Assembly: GCA_002338895.1 (NCBI GenBank)
Contig: DDJH01000171.1
Span: forward strand, 907 to 6,238
Direction: 5' to 3'
DNA length: 5,332 nucleotides
Source of the DNA: Lentisphaeria bacterium UBA1829
GTDB lineage: Bacteria; Verrucomicrobiota; Lentisphaeria; Victivallales; UBA1829
Shown: piece by piece, positions 1 through 5,332 of the stretch
How positions within the stretch are numbered: position 1 is the first letter of the stretch
Layout of the letters: each line of letters starts with the position of its first letter
Position numbers and translations under genes: made by a program
The notes under the pieces: generated by a model
The model's input: only the letters and a program-made list of their open reading frames with translations
Told to the model about the DNA's origin: nothing
Database searches by the model: none

Positions 1-374
1 AACCGTTCTCTGTAAGCCCACTGCCAGCTGTATTCAAAATGCGCCTCGTCGAGCGGTTCGTAGTTGGCGGAGTCCACATAGTTCACTCCGGTTTCCAGAC
101 ACGCGTCCATGATGTGCAGATCCTGATAGGGAAGAGCGAGGTTCAGAACCACGTCCGGCTGGAAATCCCGGATCAGGGAGACCAGCTGCGGGACATTGTC
201 CGCATCCACCTGTTCGGTCCGGATCGGACGGGAGAGCTGCGCGGCAATCGCATCGCATTTCGATTTCGTCCGGCTCGCAAGACAAATCTCCGAAAAGACG
301 TCCGAAGCCTGCGCGCACTTGTGCACCGCCACGCCGCTGACTCCGCCTGCTCCGATGATTAAGACTTTCGCCAT
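1..374 (-). CDS. Carboxy(nor)spermidine dehydrogenase (saccharopine dehydrogenase family), 3' end cut by window edge
   Basis: This protein is expected to condense a diamine (putrescine or diaminopropane) with L-aspartate beta-semialdehyde, using NADPH, to give carboxyspermidine or carboxynorspermidine in the cytoplasm. That is the alternative spermidine route, which does not use S-adenosylmethionine. The 124 visible codons begin MAKVLIIGAGGVSGVAVHKC, a Rossmann-fold nucleotide-binding start with GAGGVSG at residues 9-15. They continue with CLASRT at 31-36, FQPDVVLNLALPYQD at 71-85, and the family-like SWQWAYRER at 116-124, close to DWQWGYREKF as I remember it from the Vibrio carboxynorspermidine enzyme. 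The family is about 400 residues long, so roughly two thirds lies off the left edge. The start at 374 is preceded by AAAGGAAA (385-392) on the minus strand. The gene follows speA after 26 bp, which strongly supports a polyamine role over lysine metabolism. Family assignment is firm; the exact substrate is inferred from context. Confidence 0.88.
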   Translation of the reverse strand, partial: MAKVLIIGAGGVSGVAVHKCAQASDVFSEICLASRTKSKCDAIAAQLSRPIRTEQVDADNVPQLVSLIRDFQPDVVLNLALPYQDLHIMDACLETGVNYVDSANYEPLDEAHFEYSWQWAYRER

Positions 375-384
375 GATGATCGTG

Positions 385-392
385 TTTCCTTT
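385..392 (-). promoter_or_regulatory. Ribosome binding site of the dehydrogenase gene
   Basis: On the minus strand AAAGGAAA lies in the 26-bp gap between the speA stop codon and the ATG at 374. The AAGGA core (387-391) is 12 nt from the start codon, slightly long but usable. It supports the MAKV start and separate translation initiation within a shared speA transcript. I see no hairpin in the gap that could act as a terminator. Confidence 0.5.
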
Positions 393-400
393 CTATACGG

Positions 401-2323
401 TTAACGTTCAAAATAGGTATAGCCGCGAAGACCGTCCTCGTAGGCGGCCATGATTGTCCGGCGTTCCGCCGGGGTGATCCGGTTCTCCCGGACGGCGGTC
501 TCCGCCTTGTCGCGGAAACTGCTGATCAGGGTCTTCGGGTCGTATTCCACGTAGGAGAGAACGTCGGAGACGGAATCGCCTTCGATCTCCTTGACGATTT
601 CAAAGCGTCCGTCCTCCTGCGAAATGTTCACGCTGACAACGTTGGTGTCCCCCAGCAGATTGTGAAGGTCGCCCAGCGTCTCCTGATACGCTCCCACAAG
701 AAAGACGGCCAGATAGTATTCCTCGTCCTCCCGCAGTTCGTGAAGGGGAAGGGTGTGACGCTCGTCATGAAGATCCACGAATTTGTCGATCTTCCCGTCG
801 CAGTCGCAGGTGATGTCGGAGAGAATTCCCTGGCGGGTGGGCATCTCCTTGAGCCGGTGGATCGGCATGATCGGAAACACCTGGTCGATCGCCCACGTGT
901 CCGGCAGCGACTGGAAAACGCTGATGTTCGCATAGTAGATGTCCGCCAGCGCCGTGTCGAGTCCTTCGAACTCGTCCGGAACGTATTTGAGTTTCTTGAC
1001 CTCCCGGTGGACCGCCGCCATGATGTTCCAGAATGCGCTCTCCGCCGTCGCACGTTCGCGGAAGGAGATGCGGCCGTTCTTGAACAGAATCCGGATCTCG
1101 TCCCGGTAGTAGATCGCATCGTGGAAGCACTCCTGGAGATTCTTCGGAGAGATGTGGTTCAGTATCGCCACAAGATCCTTCGTATGCTCATTGGCATTTT
1201 CCTTGAGCGGCGGAATTTTGGCCGATTCGAATTTGGTCGCATCCAGAATGTTGAACAGAAGCACCGAGTAATAGGCCACGGTCGCGCGACCCGATTCGGT
1301 GATGATGGTCGGATGGGCGATGTTCTTCGCCGTGAGAATTTCCGAAACGGTTTCCACCACGTCCACGCAGTATTCGTCGAGCGAGTAGTTGCGGCTGAGG
1401 TTGTAGTTCGTGTGGGAGCCGTCGTAATCGACCGCCAGTCCGCCGCCGAGATCGAGAAAGCCCATCGTCGCCCCTTCCTCCACGAGTCCGCAGTAGATCC
1501 GGGCGGCCTCGATGATCCCGTTCCGGATGTCCCGGATGTTCGGAATCTGCGAGCCGATGTGGTAGTGCAGAAGTTTGACGCAGTCGAGCATCTTGGCCTC
1601 GCGGAACGCGTCGACCGCGGTAATCAGCTCCGCGGTGTTGAGCCCGAATACGCTGCGGTCCCCGCCCGATTCGGTCCATTGCCCGCCCGCCCGTGTCGAG
1701 AGCTTCATCCGCAGTCCGATGTTCGGACGGATCCCGAGCTGGCGGCTCCGTTCGATGATCGCCTGCACCTCGCCCGGCATCTCCACCACCAGAAAGCACT
1801 GGATGCCGATTTTGGTTGCATAGAGAGCCAGGTCGATGAATTCGTCGTCCTTGTATCCGTTGCAGATCAGGCAGGATTCCGGGTCGCGCAGATTCGCGAT
1901 TGCCGCAAGAAGTTCCGGTTTGCTTCCGGCTTCGAGTCCGTGATGCAGTTCGCGTCCGAACTTCGCGATCTCTTCGACCACCTGCTGCTGCTGGTTGACC
2001 TTGATCGGATAGACTCCTTTATAGACCCCTTTGTATCCGGTCTGTTCGATGGCTTTGGCGAAGCTCTTGTGCAGAAGGCGGATCTGGGAGTTGAGGATGT
2101 TTCCGATCCGCAGCAGAACCGGCATGTCCATGCCGCGTTCCTTCACGCCCCGGACGATGTCCATCAGACTGACGGAAGGGGAACCCGGTTCCCGAAACGG
2201 TGTCACGGCCACTTCGCCGTTGTTGTTGACTGTGAAGTATCCGGCGCCCCAGTTGTTGATCCCGTAAAGGTCTGCGGAATCGCGAACGGACCACCGTTCC
2301 AGCGTTTCTCTGCGAATGTTCAT
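401..2323 (-). CDS. speA: Biosynthetic arginine decarboxylase (SpeA)
   Basis: SpeA is a PLP-dependent fold-III enzyme that decarboxylates L-arginine to agmatine, the first step of polyamine synthesis from arginine. Counting from the upstream ATG at 2350 (649 aa), the landmarks are: the YPIKVNQ motif at 114-120 with PLP-lysine K117, GLEAGSK at 138-144, CNGYKD at 163-168, HYHIGSQ at 262-268, the glycine-rich DLGGGLAVDYDG at 300-311 that binds the PLP phosphate, ITESGRA at 350-356, and the C-terminal SDITCDCDGKID at 511-522 with active-site cysteine C515. It ends DPKTL...YTYFER, as in E. coli SpeA (658 aa), so it is full length. I prefer the ATG at 2323 (640 aa), because AGGA at 2331-2334 sits 7 nt upstream of it while no Shine-Dalgarno precedes 2350. 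It is the first gene of an operon with the dehydrogenase at 1-374. Confidence 0.96.
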   Translation of the reverse strand: MNIRRETLERWSVRDSADLYGINNWGAGYFTVNNNGEVAVTPFREPGSPSVSLMDIVRGVKERGMDMPVLLRIGNILNSQIRLLHKSFAKAIEQTGYKGVYKGVYPIKVNQQQQVVEEIAKFGRELHHGLEAGSKPELLAAIANLRDPESCLICNGYKDDEFIDLALYATKIGIQCFLVVEMPGEVQAIIERSRQLGIRPNIGLRMKLSTRAGGQWTESGGDRSVFGLNTAELITAVDAFREAKMLDCVKLLHYHIGSQIPNIRDIRNGIIEAARIYCGLVEEGATMGFLDLGGGLAVDYDGSHTNYNLSRNYSLDEYCVDVVETVSEILTAKNIAHPTIITESGRATVAYYSVLLFNILDATKFESAKIPPLKENANEHTKDLVAILNHISPKNLQECFHDAIYYRDEIRILFKNGRISFRERATAESAFWNIMAAVHREVKKLKYVPDEFEGLDTALADIYYANISVFQSLPDTWAIDQVFPIMPIHRLKEMPTRQGILSDITCDCDGKIDKFVDLHDERHTLPLHELREDEEYYLAVFLVGAYQETLGDLHNLLGDTNVVSVNISQEDGRFEIVKEIEGDSVSDVLSYVEYDPKTLISSFRDKAETAVRENRITPAERRTIMAAYEDGLRGYTYFER

Positions 2324-2330
2324 TTCCCGA

Positions 2331-2334
2331 TCCT
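2331..2334 (-). promoter_or_regulatory. Shine-Dalgarno site that decides the speA start
   Basis: On the minus strand AGGA lies 7 nt before the ATG at 2323. The in-frame ATG at 2350 is preceded by ACAGATCG without a purine-rich site. The shorter product, beginning MNIRRETLERWS, also starts nearer the conserved N-terminal block (SADLYGINNWG), as is usual for this family. The upstream start cannot be excluded. Confidence 0.5.
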
Positions 2335-2381
2335 GTCCATCTTCATTCATCGATCTGTAAAAAGTAAAGTATCAGAAGTGT

Positions 2382-2409
2382 AATATACAAAAAAAATTTT
2401 TTTTTTCAA
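2382..2409 (-). promoter_or_regulatory. Predicted sigma70-type promoter of speA with an A/T-tract spacer
   Basis: Read on the minus strand, the -35 box TTGAAA (2404-2409) is followed by a 16-nt spacer and the -10 box TATATT (2382-2387). That is 4 of 6 matches to TTGACA-like consensus at its strongest positions plus a good -10 box. The spacer is seven A, eight T and one G: nearly all homopolymer. Transcription would start near 2375, giving a leader of about 50 nt to the preferred ATG at 2323. This is inferred from sequence alone, but the spacing and the AT-rich setting make it the best promoter in the window. Confidence 0.55.
2389..2406. repeat. A8-T10 homopolymer tract
   Basis: On the plus strand eight A (2389-2396) are followed directly by ten T (2397-2406). 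A-tracts of this kind are rigid, often bend DNA and exclude nucleoid proteins or favour UP-element-like contacts. Here the tract fills the spacer of the predicted speA promoter. It is also the most slippage-prone sequence in the window. Confidence 0.9.
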
Positions 2410-2414
2410 TCCGC

Positions 2415-2426
2415 TTTTCGCGAAAA
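2415..2426. promoter_or_regulatory. Perfect 12-bp palindrome, possible operator
   Basis: TTTTCGCGAAAA is its own reverse complement. It lies just upstream of the predicted speA -35 box and about 90 bp before the start of the rightward flavoenzyme gene. A dimeric regulator could bind there and act on one or both divergent genes. No regulator gene lies in the window, and the site matches no operator I can name with confidence. Confidence 0.3.
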
Positions 2427-2439
2427 CAGTCATTCCCGG

Positions 2440-2467
2440 TTGCTTTTTAGAAAAAACGGGATACCTT
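2440..2467 (+). promoter_or_regulatory. Weak candidate promoter of the flavin oxidoreductase gene
   Basis: TTGCTT (2440-2445) could be a -35 box, and TACCTT (2462-2467), 16 nt further on, a poor -10 box with only 3 of 6 consensus matches. The gene starts at 2505, so the leader would be about 30 nt. Some promoter must lie between 2351 and 2504 because the upstream gene is divergent, but these exact boxes are uncertain. Confidence 0.25.
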
Positions 2468-2504
2468 ACAAACAAAACGAAAACATTTTACGGGATTTTA
2501 CACG

Positions 2505-3617
2505 ATGAAACAACCTCTTTTCGACTCCTGCTTTCTGGGTTCGCTCCTTCTTCGAAACCGCTTTATCCGTTCTGCCACCCACGAGGGGCTGGCGGAGGAG
2601 AACGGACTGTATTCGCCGGAACTGACATCGCTGTATGCGGATCTGGCACGGGACGGAATTGGAATGATTATAACGGGGCACACCTGGGTGTCTCCGGAGG
2701 GGGAGGCGTCGCCGCGGCAAGCCTCCGCCGCTTCGGAGGAGGCGGTCGAGCTCTGGCGCATTGCGACCGATCTGGTTCACCGAAACGGCGGAACCATCGC
2801 ACTGCAGCTGGCGCATGGAGGGGGGAAGTCCCGCCGCCTGGAAGGCTCCATCGGGCCGTCGCCGTTTCCCCATCCGTCGAAAAAGGGGGAGTGCGGGGAG
2901 GCGACCGTGTCGGAACTGGACTCTGTTGTCGCGGCTTTCGCTGCGGCGGCGGATCGTGCGCGGAGGGGAGGGTTTGACGCCGTGCAGATCCATGCGGCGC
3001 ACGGGTATCTGATCAGCGAATTCCTCTCGCCCTTCTACAACCGGAGAACGGATGAATACGGCGGGACGCTGGAAAACCGGATGCGTCTGCTGGTCCGCGT
3101 GTTCCGTGCGGTGCGGGAGGCGGTCGGAGAGGCCTTCCCCGTGATGATGAAGATCAACAGCGAAGATTTCGTCGAGGGCGGATTCTCCCGGACGGAGTGT
3201 ATCGAGGTCTGTCGGACTCTGCAGAACATCGGGCTGAATGCCGTGGAGCTTTCCGGTGGAATTCCGGAGGCCGGGGCCAGACTGTCGCCGGTCCGCCTTG
3301 AAAATCCGGAGCATGCGTCTTCCCGAACCTATTACGAGGAGGCGGCGAAGGAGCTGAAGGCCGCTTTGTCGATCCCGCTGATCCTGACCGGCGGAATCCG
3401 CTATCCCGGGACGGCGGAAAGACTGATTCAGGAAAACTGCTGTGATTTTGTCTCCCTGAGCCGTCCGCTGATTGCCGAACCCGGCCTGATCCGCCGGTGG
3501 GAGGAAGAGGATGATTTCCGGGCAAAGTGCATCAGCTGCAACGCCTGCTTCCGTCCGATTCTCACCGGACGCGGTTTTCGTTGCCCGAAGTTCGGCGCGG
3601 ACCGGAAAGAGTCCTGA
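2505..3617 (+). CDS. NADH:flavin oxidoreductase, Old Yellow Enzyme family, single domain with C-terminal Cys motif
   Basis: This is a 370-residue FMN-dependent TIM-barrel enzyme, probably a cytoplasmic ene-reductase that passes hydride from NAD(P)H to an activated double bond; the substrate is unknown. Visible motifs are: LRNRFIRSATHEG at 16-28 (flavin edge), QLAHGGGKSR at 101-110, IHAAHGYLISEFLSP at 162-176 with substrate-binding H163/H166 and proton-donor Y168, NRRTDEYGG at 179-187, LTGGIR at 294-299 and LSRPLIAEP at 318-326 (FMN phosphate region). The numbering is close to that of YqjM. Unlike YqjM it ends with C342-x2-C345-x2-C348-x11-C360. This resembles the [4Fe-4S] ligands that follow the barrel in trimethylamine dehydrogenase and 2,4-dienoyl-CoA reductase, but the protein has no FAD/NAD domain after it. 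Only a weak GGGA precedes the ATG. It is divergent from speA and convergent with mutY, so it is probably monocistronic. Confidence 0.92.
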   Translation: MKQPLFDSCFLGSLLLRNRFIRSATHEGLAEENGLYSPELTSLYADLARDGIGMIITGHTWVSPEGEASPRQASAASEEAVELWRIATDLVHRNGGTIALQLAHGGGKSRRLEGSIGPSPFPHPSKKGECGEATVSELDSVVAAFAAAADRARRGGFDAVQIHAAHGYLISEFLSPFYNRRTDEYGGTLENRMRLLVRVFRAVREAVGEAFPVMMKINSEDFVEGGFSRTECIEVCRTLQNIGLNAVELSGGIPEAGARLSPVRLENPEHASSRTYYEEAAKELKAALSIPLILTGGIRYPGTAERLIQENCCDFVSLSRPLIAEPGLIRRWEEEDDFRAKCISCNACFRPILTGRGFRCPKFGADRKES

Positions 3618-3634
3618 AAACGATCTCTTTTCAG
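3614..3634. terminator. Inverted repeat over the convergent stop codons, possible weak bidirectional terminator
   Basis: CTGAAAA (3614-3620) and TTTTCAG (3628-3634) form a perfect 7-bp stem with a 7-nt loop. Both stop codons, TGA at 3615-3617 and the minus-strand TGA at 3631-3633, lie inside the stem. The position between two convergent genes suits a bidirectional terminator. The stem is AT-rich, however, and neither side is followed by a clear U-tract, so intrinsic termination is doubtful. Confidence 0.3.
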
Positions 3635-4668
3635 CGTATCTTCCGTTTCAGGAACATCTGAAACGCCGAGGGCAGGGAGATGCGGCTGCGCAGCTCTTCC
3701 GCTGTGACCCATTCATAGCCGAGGACCTCCGCTGTGCACTCGATCTCCCACGCGCGCATCTTCCACTCCACGTGGGAAAAAATGTGGTTCGCCCGGATTC
3801 CCTCCTTCAGCGAGCGGAACGGGATGTTCCGTTCGTTCAGAACGAGGAGAATCTCCTGTTTTGTCCGGAATCCGGGCAGACCGGGCAGTTCCATCATTCC
3901 GGCGAGCAGTCCGTGATCCGGCCGGCGGTTCAGAGCCAGTTTTCCGTCATGGCGGAGCAGAAGAATCGTTTTCTCTTCGACTTTCCGCTCTTTTCTTTCT
4001 GTACGGAGGGGGATTTCCCGGGCTGTTCCGGCGAGGAAGGCTCCGCATTTCGCGTGCAGCGGACAGATCCCGCATTTCGGTTCTCCGTTCGGCAGACAGA
4101 CGACCGCTCCGAGTTCCATCAGCGCCTGCGTGAAATCTCCGCACCGGGTTTTCGGATAGATCTTCCGCAGCTCTTCCGTCAGCTGTTTTTTCCATGCCGT
4201 TGAGCGGATCTCCTGCTTTCTTTCGCAGAGACGGGCATGGACGCGGAGCACGTTCCCGTCCACAGCCGGTTCCGGCTGTCCGAACGCGATGGAGGCAATG
4301 GCTCCGGCCGTGTAGTCGCCGATCCCGGGCAGTTTGCGGATTGCCGGATAGTCCTGCGGGAATTCTCCTCCGTATTCATCCCGGATGATCCGGGCGGCTT
4401 TCTGGAGATTGCGGACGCGGGTGTAGTATCCGAGTCCTTCCCAGAGTTTGAGAAGTTCCTCCTCCTCCGCGTCGGCGAGCGAGGAGAGATCCGGAAGTGC
4501 CGCCAGAAACCGTTCAAAGAACGGAAGCACCGCTTCCACGCGGGTCTGCTGAAGCATGATTTCCGAGATCCAGACCCGGTAGGGTGTCGGATTCTGTCTC
4601 CATGGCAGGATCCGGGCGCTGGTGTCGTACCATTTCAGCAGCGGTTCAACGATCCAGGACAGTTTCAT
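3631..4668 (-). CDS. mutY: A/G-specific adenine DNA glycosylase (MutY)
   Basis: MutY removes adenine mispaired with 8-oxoguanine, preventing G:C to T:A mutations. From the ATG at 4668 it is 345 aa, normal for the family (E. coli 350). In order: LPWR at 21-24; VWISEIMLQQT at 32-42 with catalytic E36; GLGYYTRVRNL at 78-88; the helix-hairpin-helix LPGIGDYTAGAI at 113-124 with Y119; AVDGNVLRV at 135-143 with catalytic D137; then the iron-sulfur ligands C191, C199, C202 and C208. Residues about 230-345 form the NUDIX-like 8-oxoguanine recognition domain with the FSH motif at 297-299. The first cysteine spacing is x7, not the x6 of E. coli. An in-frame ATG at 4740 would add 24 residues that lack family similarity and lie deep inside the symporter gene, so I rejected it. 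Overlap with the upstream symporter and the poor Shine-Dalgarno suggest translational coupling. Confidence 0.95.
   Translation of the reverse strand: MKLSWIVEPLLKWYDTSARILPWRQNPTPYRVWISEIMLQQTRVEAVLPFFERFLAALPDLSSLADAEEEELLKLWEGLGYYTRVRNLQKAARIIRDEYGGEFPQDYPAIRKLPGIGDYTAGAIASIAFGQPEPAVDGNVLRVHARLCERKQEIRSTAWKKQLTEELRKIYPKTRCGDFTQALMELGAVVCLPNGEPKCGICPLHAKCGAFLAGTAREIPLRTERKERKVEEKTILLLRHDGKLALNRRPDHGLLAGMMELPGLPGFRTKQEILLVLNERNIPFRSLKEGIRANHIFSHVEWKMRAWEIECTAEVLGYEWVTAEELRSRISLPSAFQMFLKRKIR
3644..3665. repeat. 8-bp inverted repeat in the 3' end of mutY
   Basis: CGTTTCAG (3644-3651) and CTGAAACG (3658-3665) are perfect reverse complements around a 6-nt loop. The hairpin lies within the last codons of mutY and 26 bp past the flavoenzyme stop codon. 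It shares the TTTCAG/CTGAAA core with the inverted repeat at 3614-3634, so the arms can pair in alternative ways. No U-tract follows on either strand. It may simply reflect coding sequence. Confidence 0.45.
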
Positions 4669-5332
4669 TGGCCGGCGCCGGACTCCGCTGTTCATAAAGA
4701 TCAAAGGCATAGGCAATCGCGAAAGCCGCGATTCCTGCAACGAATCCGTAGACGGCTCCGTTGGTGAGGGCGAACTGGAATCCGTCGGAATCCATCACGT
4801 CGGTGAATCCTCCTCCGATGCTCAGTCCGGTCAGGAGCATGTAGCCGAGCCAGACCACTGTCGCACTTCCCATGGTCCAGAGCGCCGACCGCTTCGTCGA
4901 TTTCGGAAAATACATCGCCGTGACCACCGGAATGAAGACGATCACCAGCTGGGATGCCCAGCAGTTGATCATCAGCGCATAAATGCTTCGCACTTTCAGC
5001 GCAAGCACCGTCGCGATCACCAGAATCAGAATCGTGACCACTCGGACAAGAACCAGCATCTTCTGCTCCGGTATTTTCGGATACAGCGTATGAAGCACAT
5101 TGTTGGAGAAGAGGCTCGAAGCCGCTAGAAGGGAACTGTCCGCGGAACTCATGATCGCGGAGATCAGCGCACTCAGAAAAACCGTCAGCAGAATCGGGTG
5201 GATGTCTCCGAGGACCTGAATGGCCATTCGCGGCAGAACCTGATTTTCAAGATCGCTTCCGAATGCGTCTGCGGTAATCCCGAGTTTCGGGAAGACCAGC
5301 TTGGCTGCCAGACCGATCGTGATCGGAATCAT
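4646..5332 (-). CDS. Sodium:solute symporter (SSS/SLC5 family), C-terminal part
   Basis: This is an inner-membrane secondary transporter that uses the sodium gradient to import a small solute. The 228 visible residues are the C-terminal part; the family is usually 450-550 aa, so the methionine at the window edge is very probably internal. Hydrophobic segments fall at about residues 1-14, 46-75, 92-112, 115-141, 149-171 and 193-211. The key landmark is LSALISAIMSSADSSLLAASS at 53-73. It corresponds to the helix whose Ser-Ser/Thr pair binds sodium in PutP and vSGLT (here S62, S63), and its MSSADSS form resembles choline-type SLC5A7 members. The substrate cannot be assigned. The protein ends in a short hydrophilic tail. 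Its last 23 bp overlap the mutY start, which suggests one transcript, although the two functions look unrelated. Confidence 0.88.
   Translation of the reverse strand: MIPITIGLAAKLVFPKLGITADAFGSDLENQVLPRMAIQVLGDIHPILLTVFLSALISAIMSSADSSLLAASSLFSNNVLHTLYPKIPEQKMLVLVRVVTILILVIATVLALKVRSIYALMINCWASQLVIVFIPVVTAMYFPKSTKRSALWTMGSATVVWLGYMLLTGLSIGGGFTDVMDSDGFQFALTNGAVYGFVAGIAAFAIAYAFDLYEQRSPAPANETVLDR

Noticed and set aside
34..411. A minus-strand frame of 125 codons at the left edge
   Set aside because: It is arginine-rich and family-less. The frame starting at 374 encodes a clear saccharopine dehydrogenase-type Rossmann protein in the same place.
1990..2045. Apparent tandem duplication YKGVYKGV and a glutamine run in SpeA before and after the PLP lysine
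   Set aside because: The segment has the same length as in E. coli SpeA, so nothing has been inserted. The CTG/CAG-like run encodes four glutamines at a position where the family tolerates polar residues.
662..2383. A 573-codon open frame on the plus strand opposite speA
   Set aside because: It is an antisense shadow of a GC-rich gene. The minus strand gives an unmistakable SpeA with all catalytic motifs, while this frame shows no recognisable protein.
2435..2460. Imperfect inverted repeat CCCG ... CGGG with inner TTTTT/AAAAAA
   Set aside because: The outer arms are only 4 bp, the inner arms enclose a 2-nt loop, and mismatches separate them. Too weak to call an operator or hairpin, though it overlaps the tentative flavoenzyme promoter.
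2351..2504. Possible riboswitch, small RNA or tRNA in the intergenic region
   Set aside because: The region is short and AT-rich. I see no cloverleaf, no conserved riboswitch core and no terminator-like hairpin with a U-tract facing either gene.
4672..4681. 10-bp palindrome CCGGCGCCGG just upstream of the mutY start
   Set aside because: It encodes Pro-Ala-Pro-Ala codons of the symporter tail in GC-rich DNA and leaves no loop for a hairpin. A chance coding palindrome is the simplest reading.
4669..4740. A longer mutY starting at the in-frame ATG at 4740 (369 aa)
   Set aside because: The extra 24 residues are not MutY-like, the start would lie about 95 bp inside the symporter coding region, and the family normally begins a few residues before the WYD...LPWR block, as the 4668 start does.

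Overview
The window looks like ordinary chromosomal housekeeping and metabolic DNA from a moderately GC-rich bacterium (GC-rich genes, one AT-rich divergent intergenic region). It contains five protein-coding genes, two of them cut by the window edges. There are no RNA genes, insertion sequences, CRISPR arrays, phage genes or recognisable defence genes. The biosynthetic arginine decarboxylase next to a carboxyspermidine dehydrogenase-type gene, together with the codon use, would fit a gut-type anaerobe of the PVC (for example Lentisphaerota/Verrucomicrobiota) or Bacteroidota kind. That placement is a guess from gene content, not from a marker gene.

Layout, left to right. (1) Positions 1-374, minus strand: the N-terminal 124 codons of a saccharopine dehydrogenase-like protein, best read as carboxy(nor)spermidine dehydrogenase, running off the left edge. 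(2) Positions 401-2323 (possibly from 2350), minus strand: speA, biosynthetic arginine decarboxylase, 26 bp upstream of gene 1 and transcribed in the same direction. The two form the start of a polyamine operon. (3) Positions 2324-2504: an AT-rich divergent regulatory region. It holds a convincing sigma70-like promoter for speA whose spacer is almost entirely an A/T homopolymer tract, a perfect 12-bp palindrome, and a less certain promoter for the rightward gene. (4) Positions 2505-3617, plus strand: a single-domain Old Yellow Enzyme-type FMN oxidoreductase with a C-terminal four-cysteine motif. (5) Positions 3631-4668, minus strand: mutY, the A/G-specific DNA glycosylase, convergent with gene 4. 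The two stop codons lie 13 bp apart inside a small inverted repeat. (6) Positions 4646-5332, minus strand: the C-terminal part of a sodium:solute symporter. Its end overlaps the mutY start by 23 bp, so the two are probably cotranscribed.

How the genes work together: SpeA makes agmatine from arginine. After conversion of agmatine to putrescine by enzymes not seen here, the dehydrogenase would condense putrescine with aspartate semialdehyde to carboxyspermidine. A decarboxylase (NspC/CANSDC), expected beyond the left edge or elsewhere, would then give spermidine. The OYE-type oxidoreductase, MutY and the symporter show no evident functional link to this pathway. I found no strong candidate for an undescribed system. 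The points most worth a second look are the homopolymer-spacer promoter of the polyamine operon, the palindromes in the divergent region, the double hairpin at the convergent gene junction and the C-terminal cysteine motif of the flavoenzyme.
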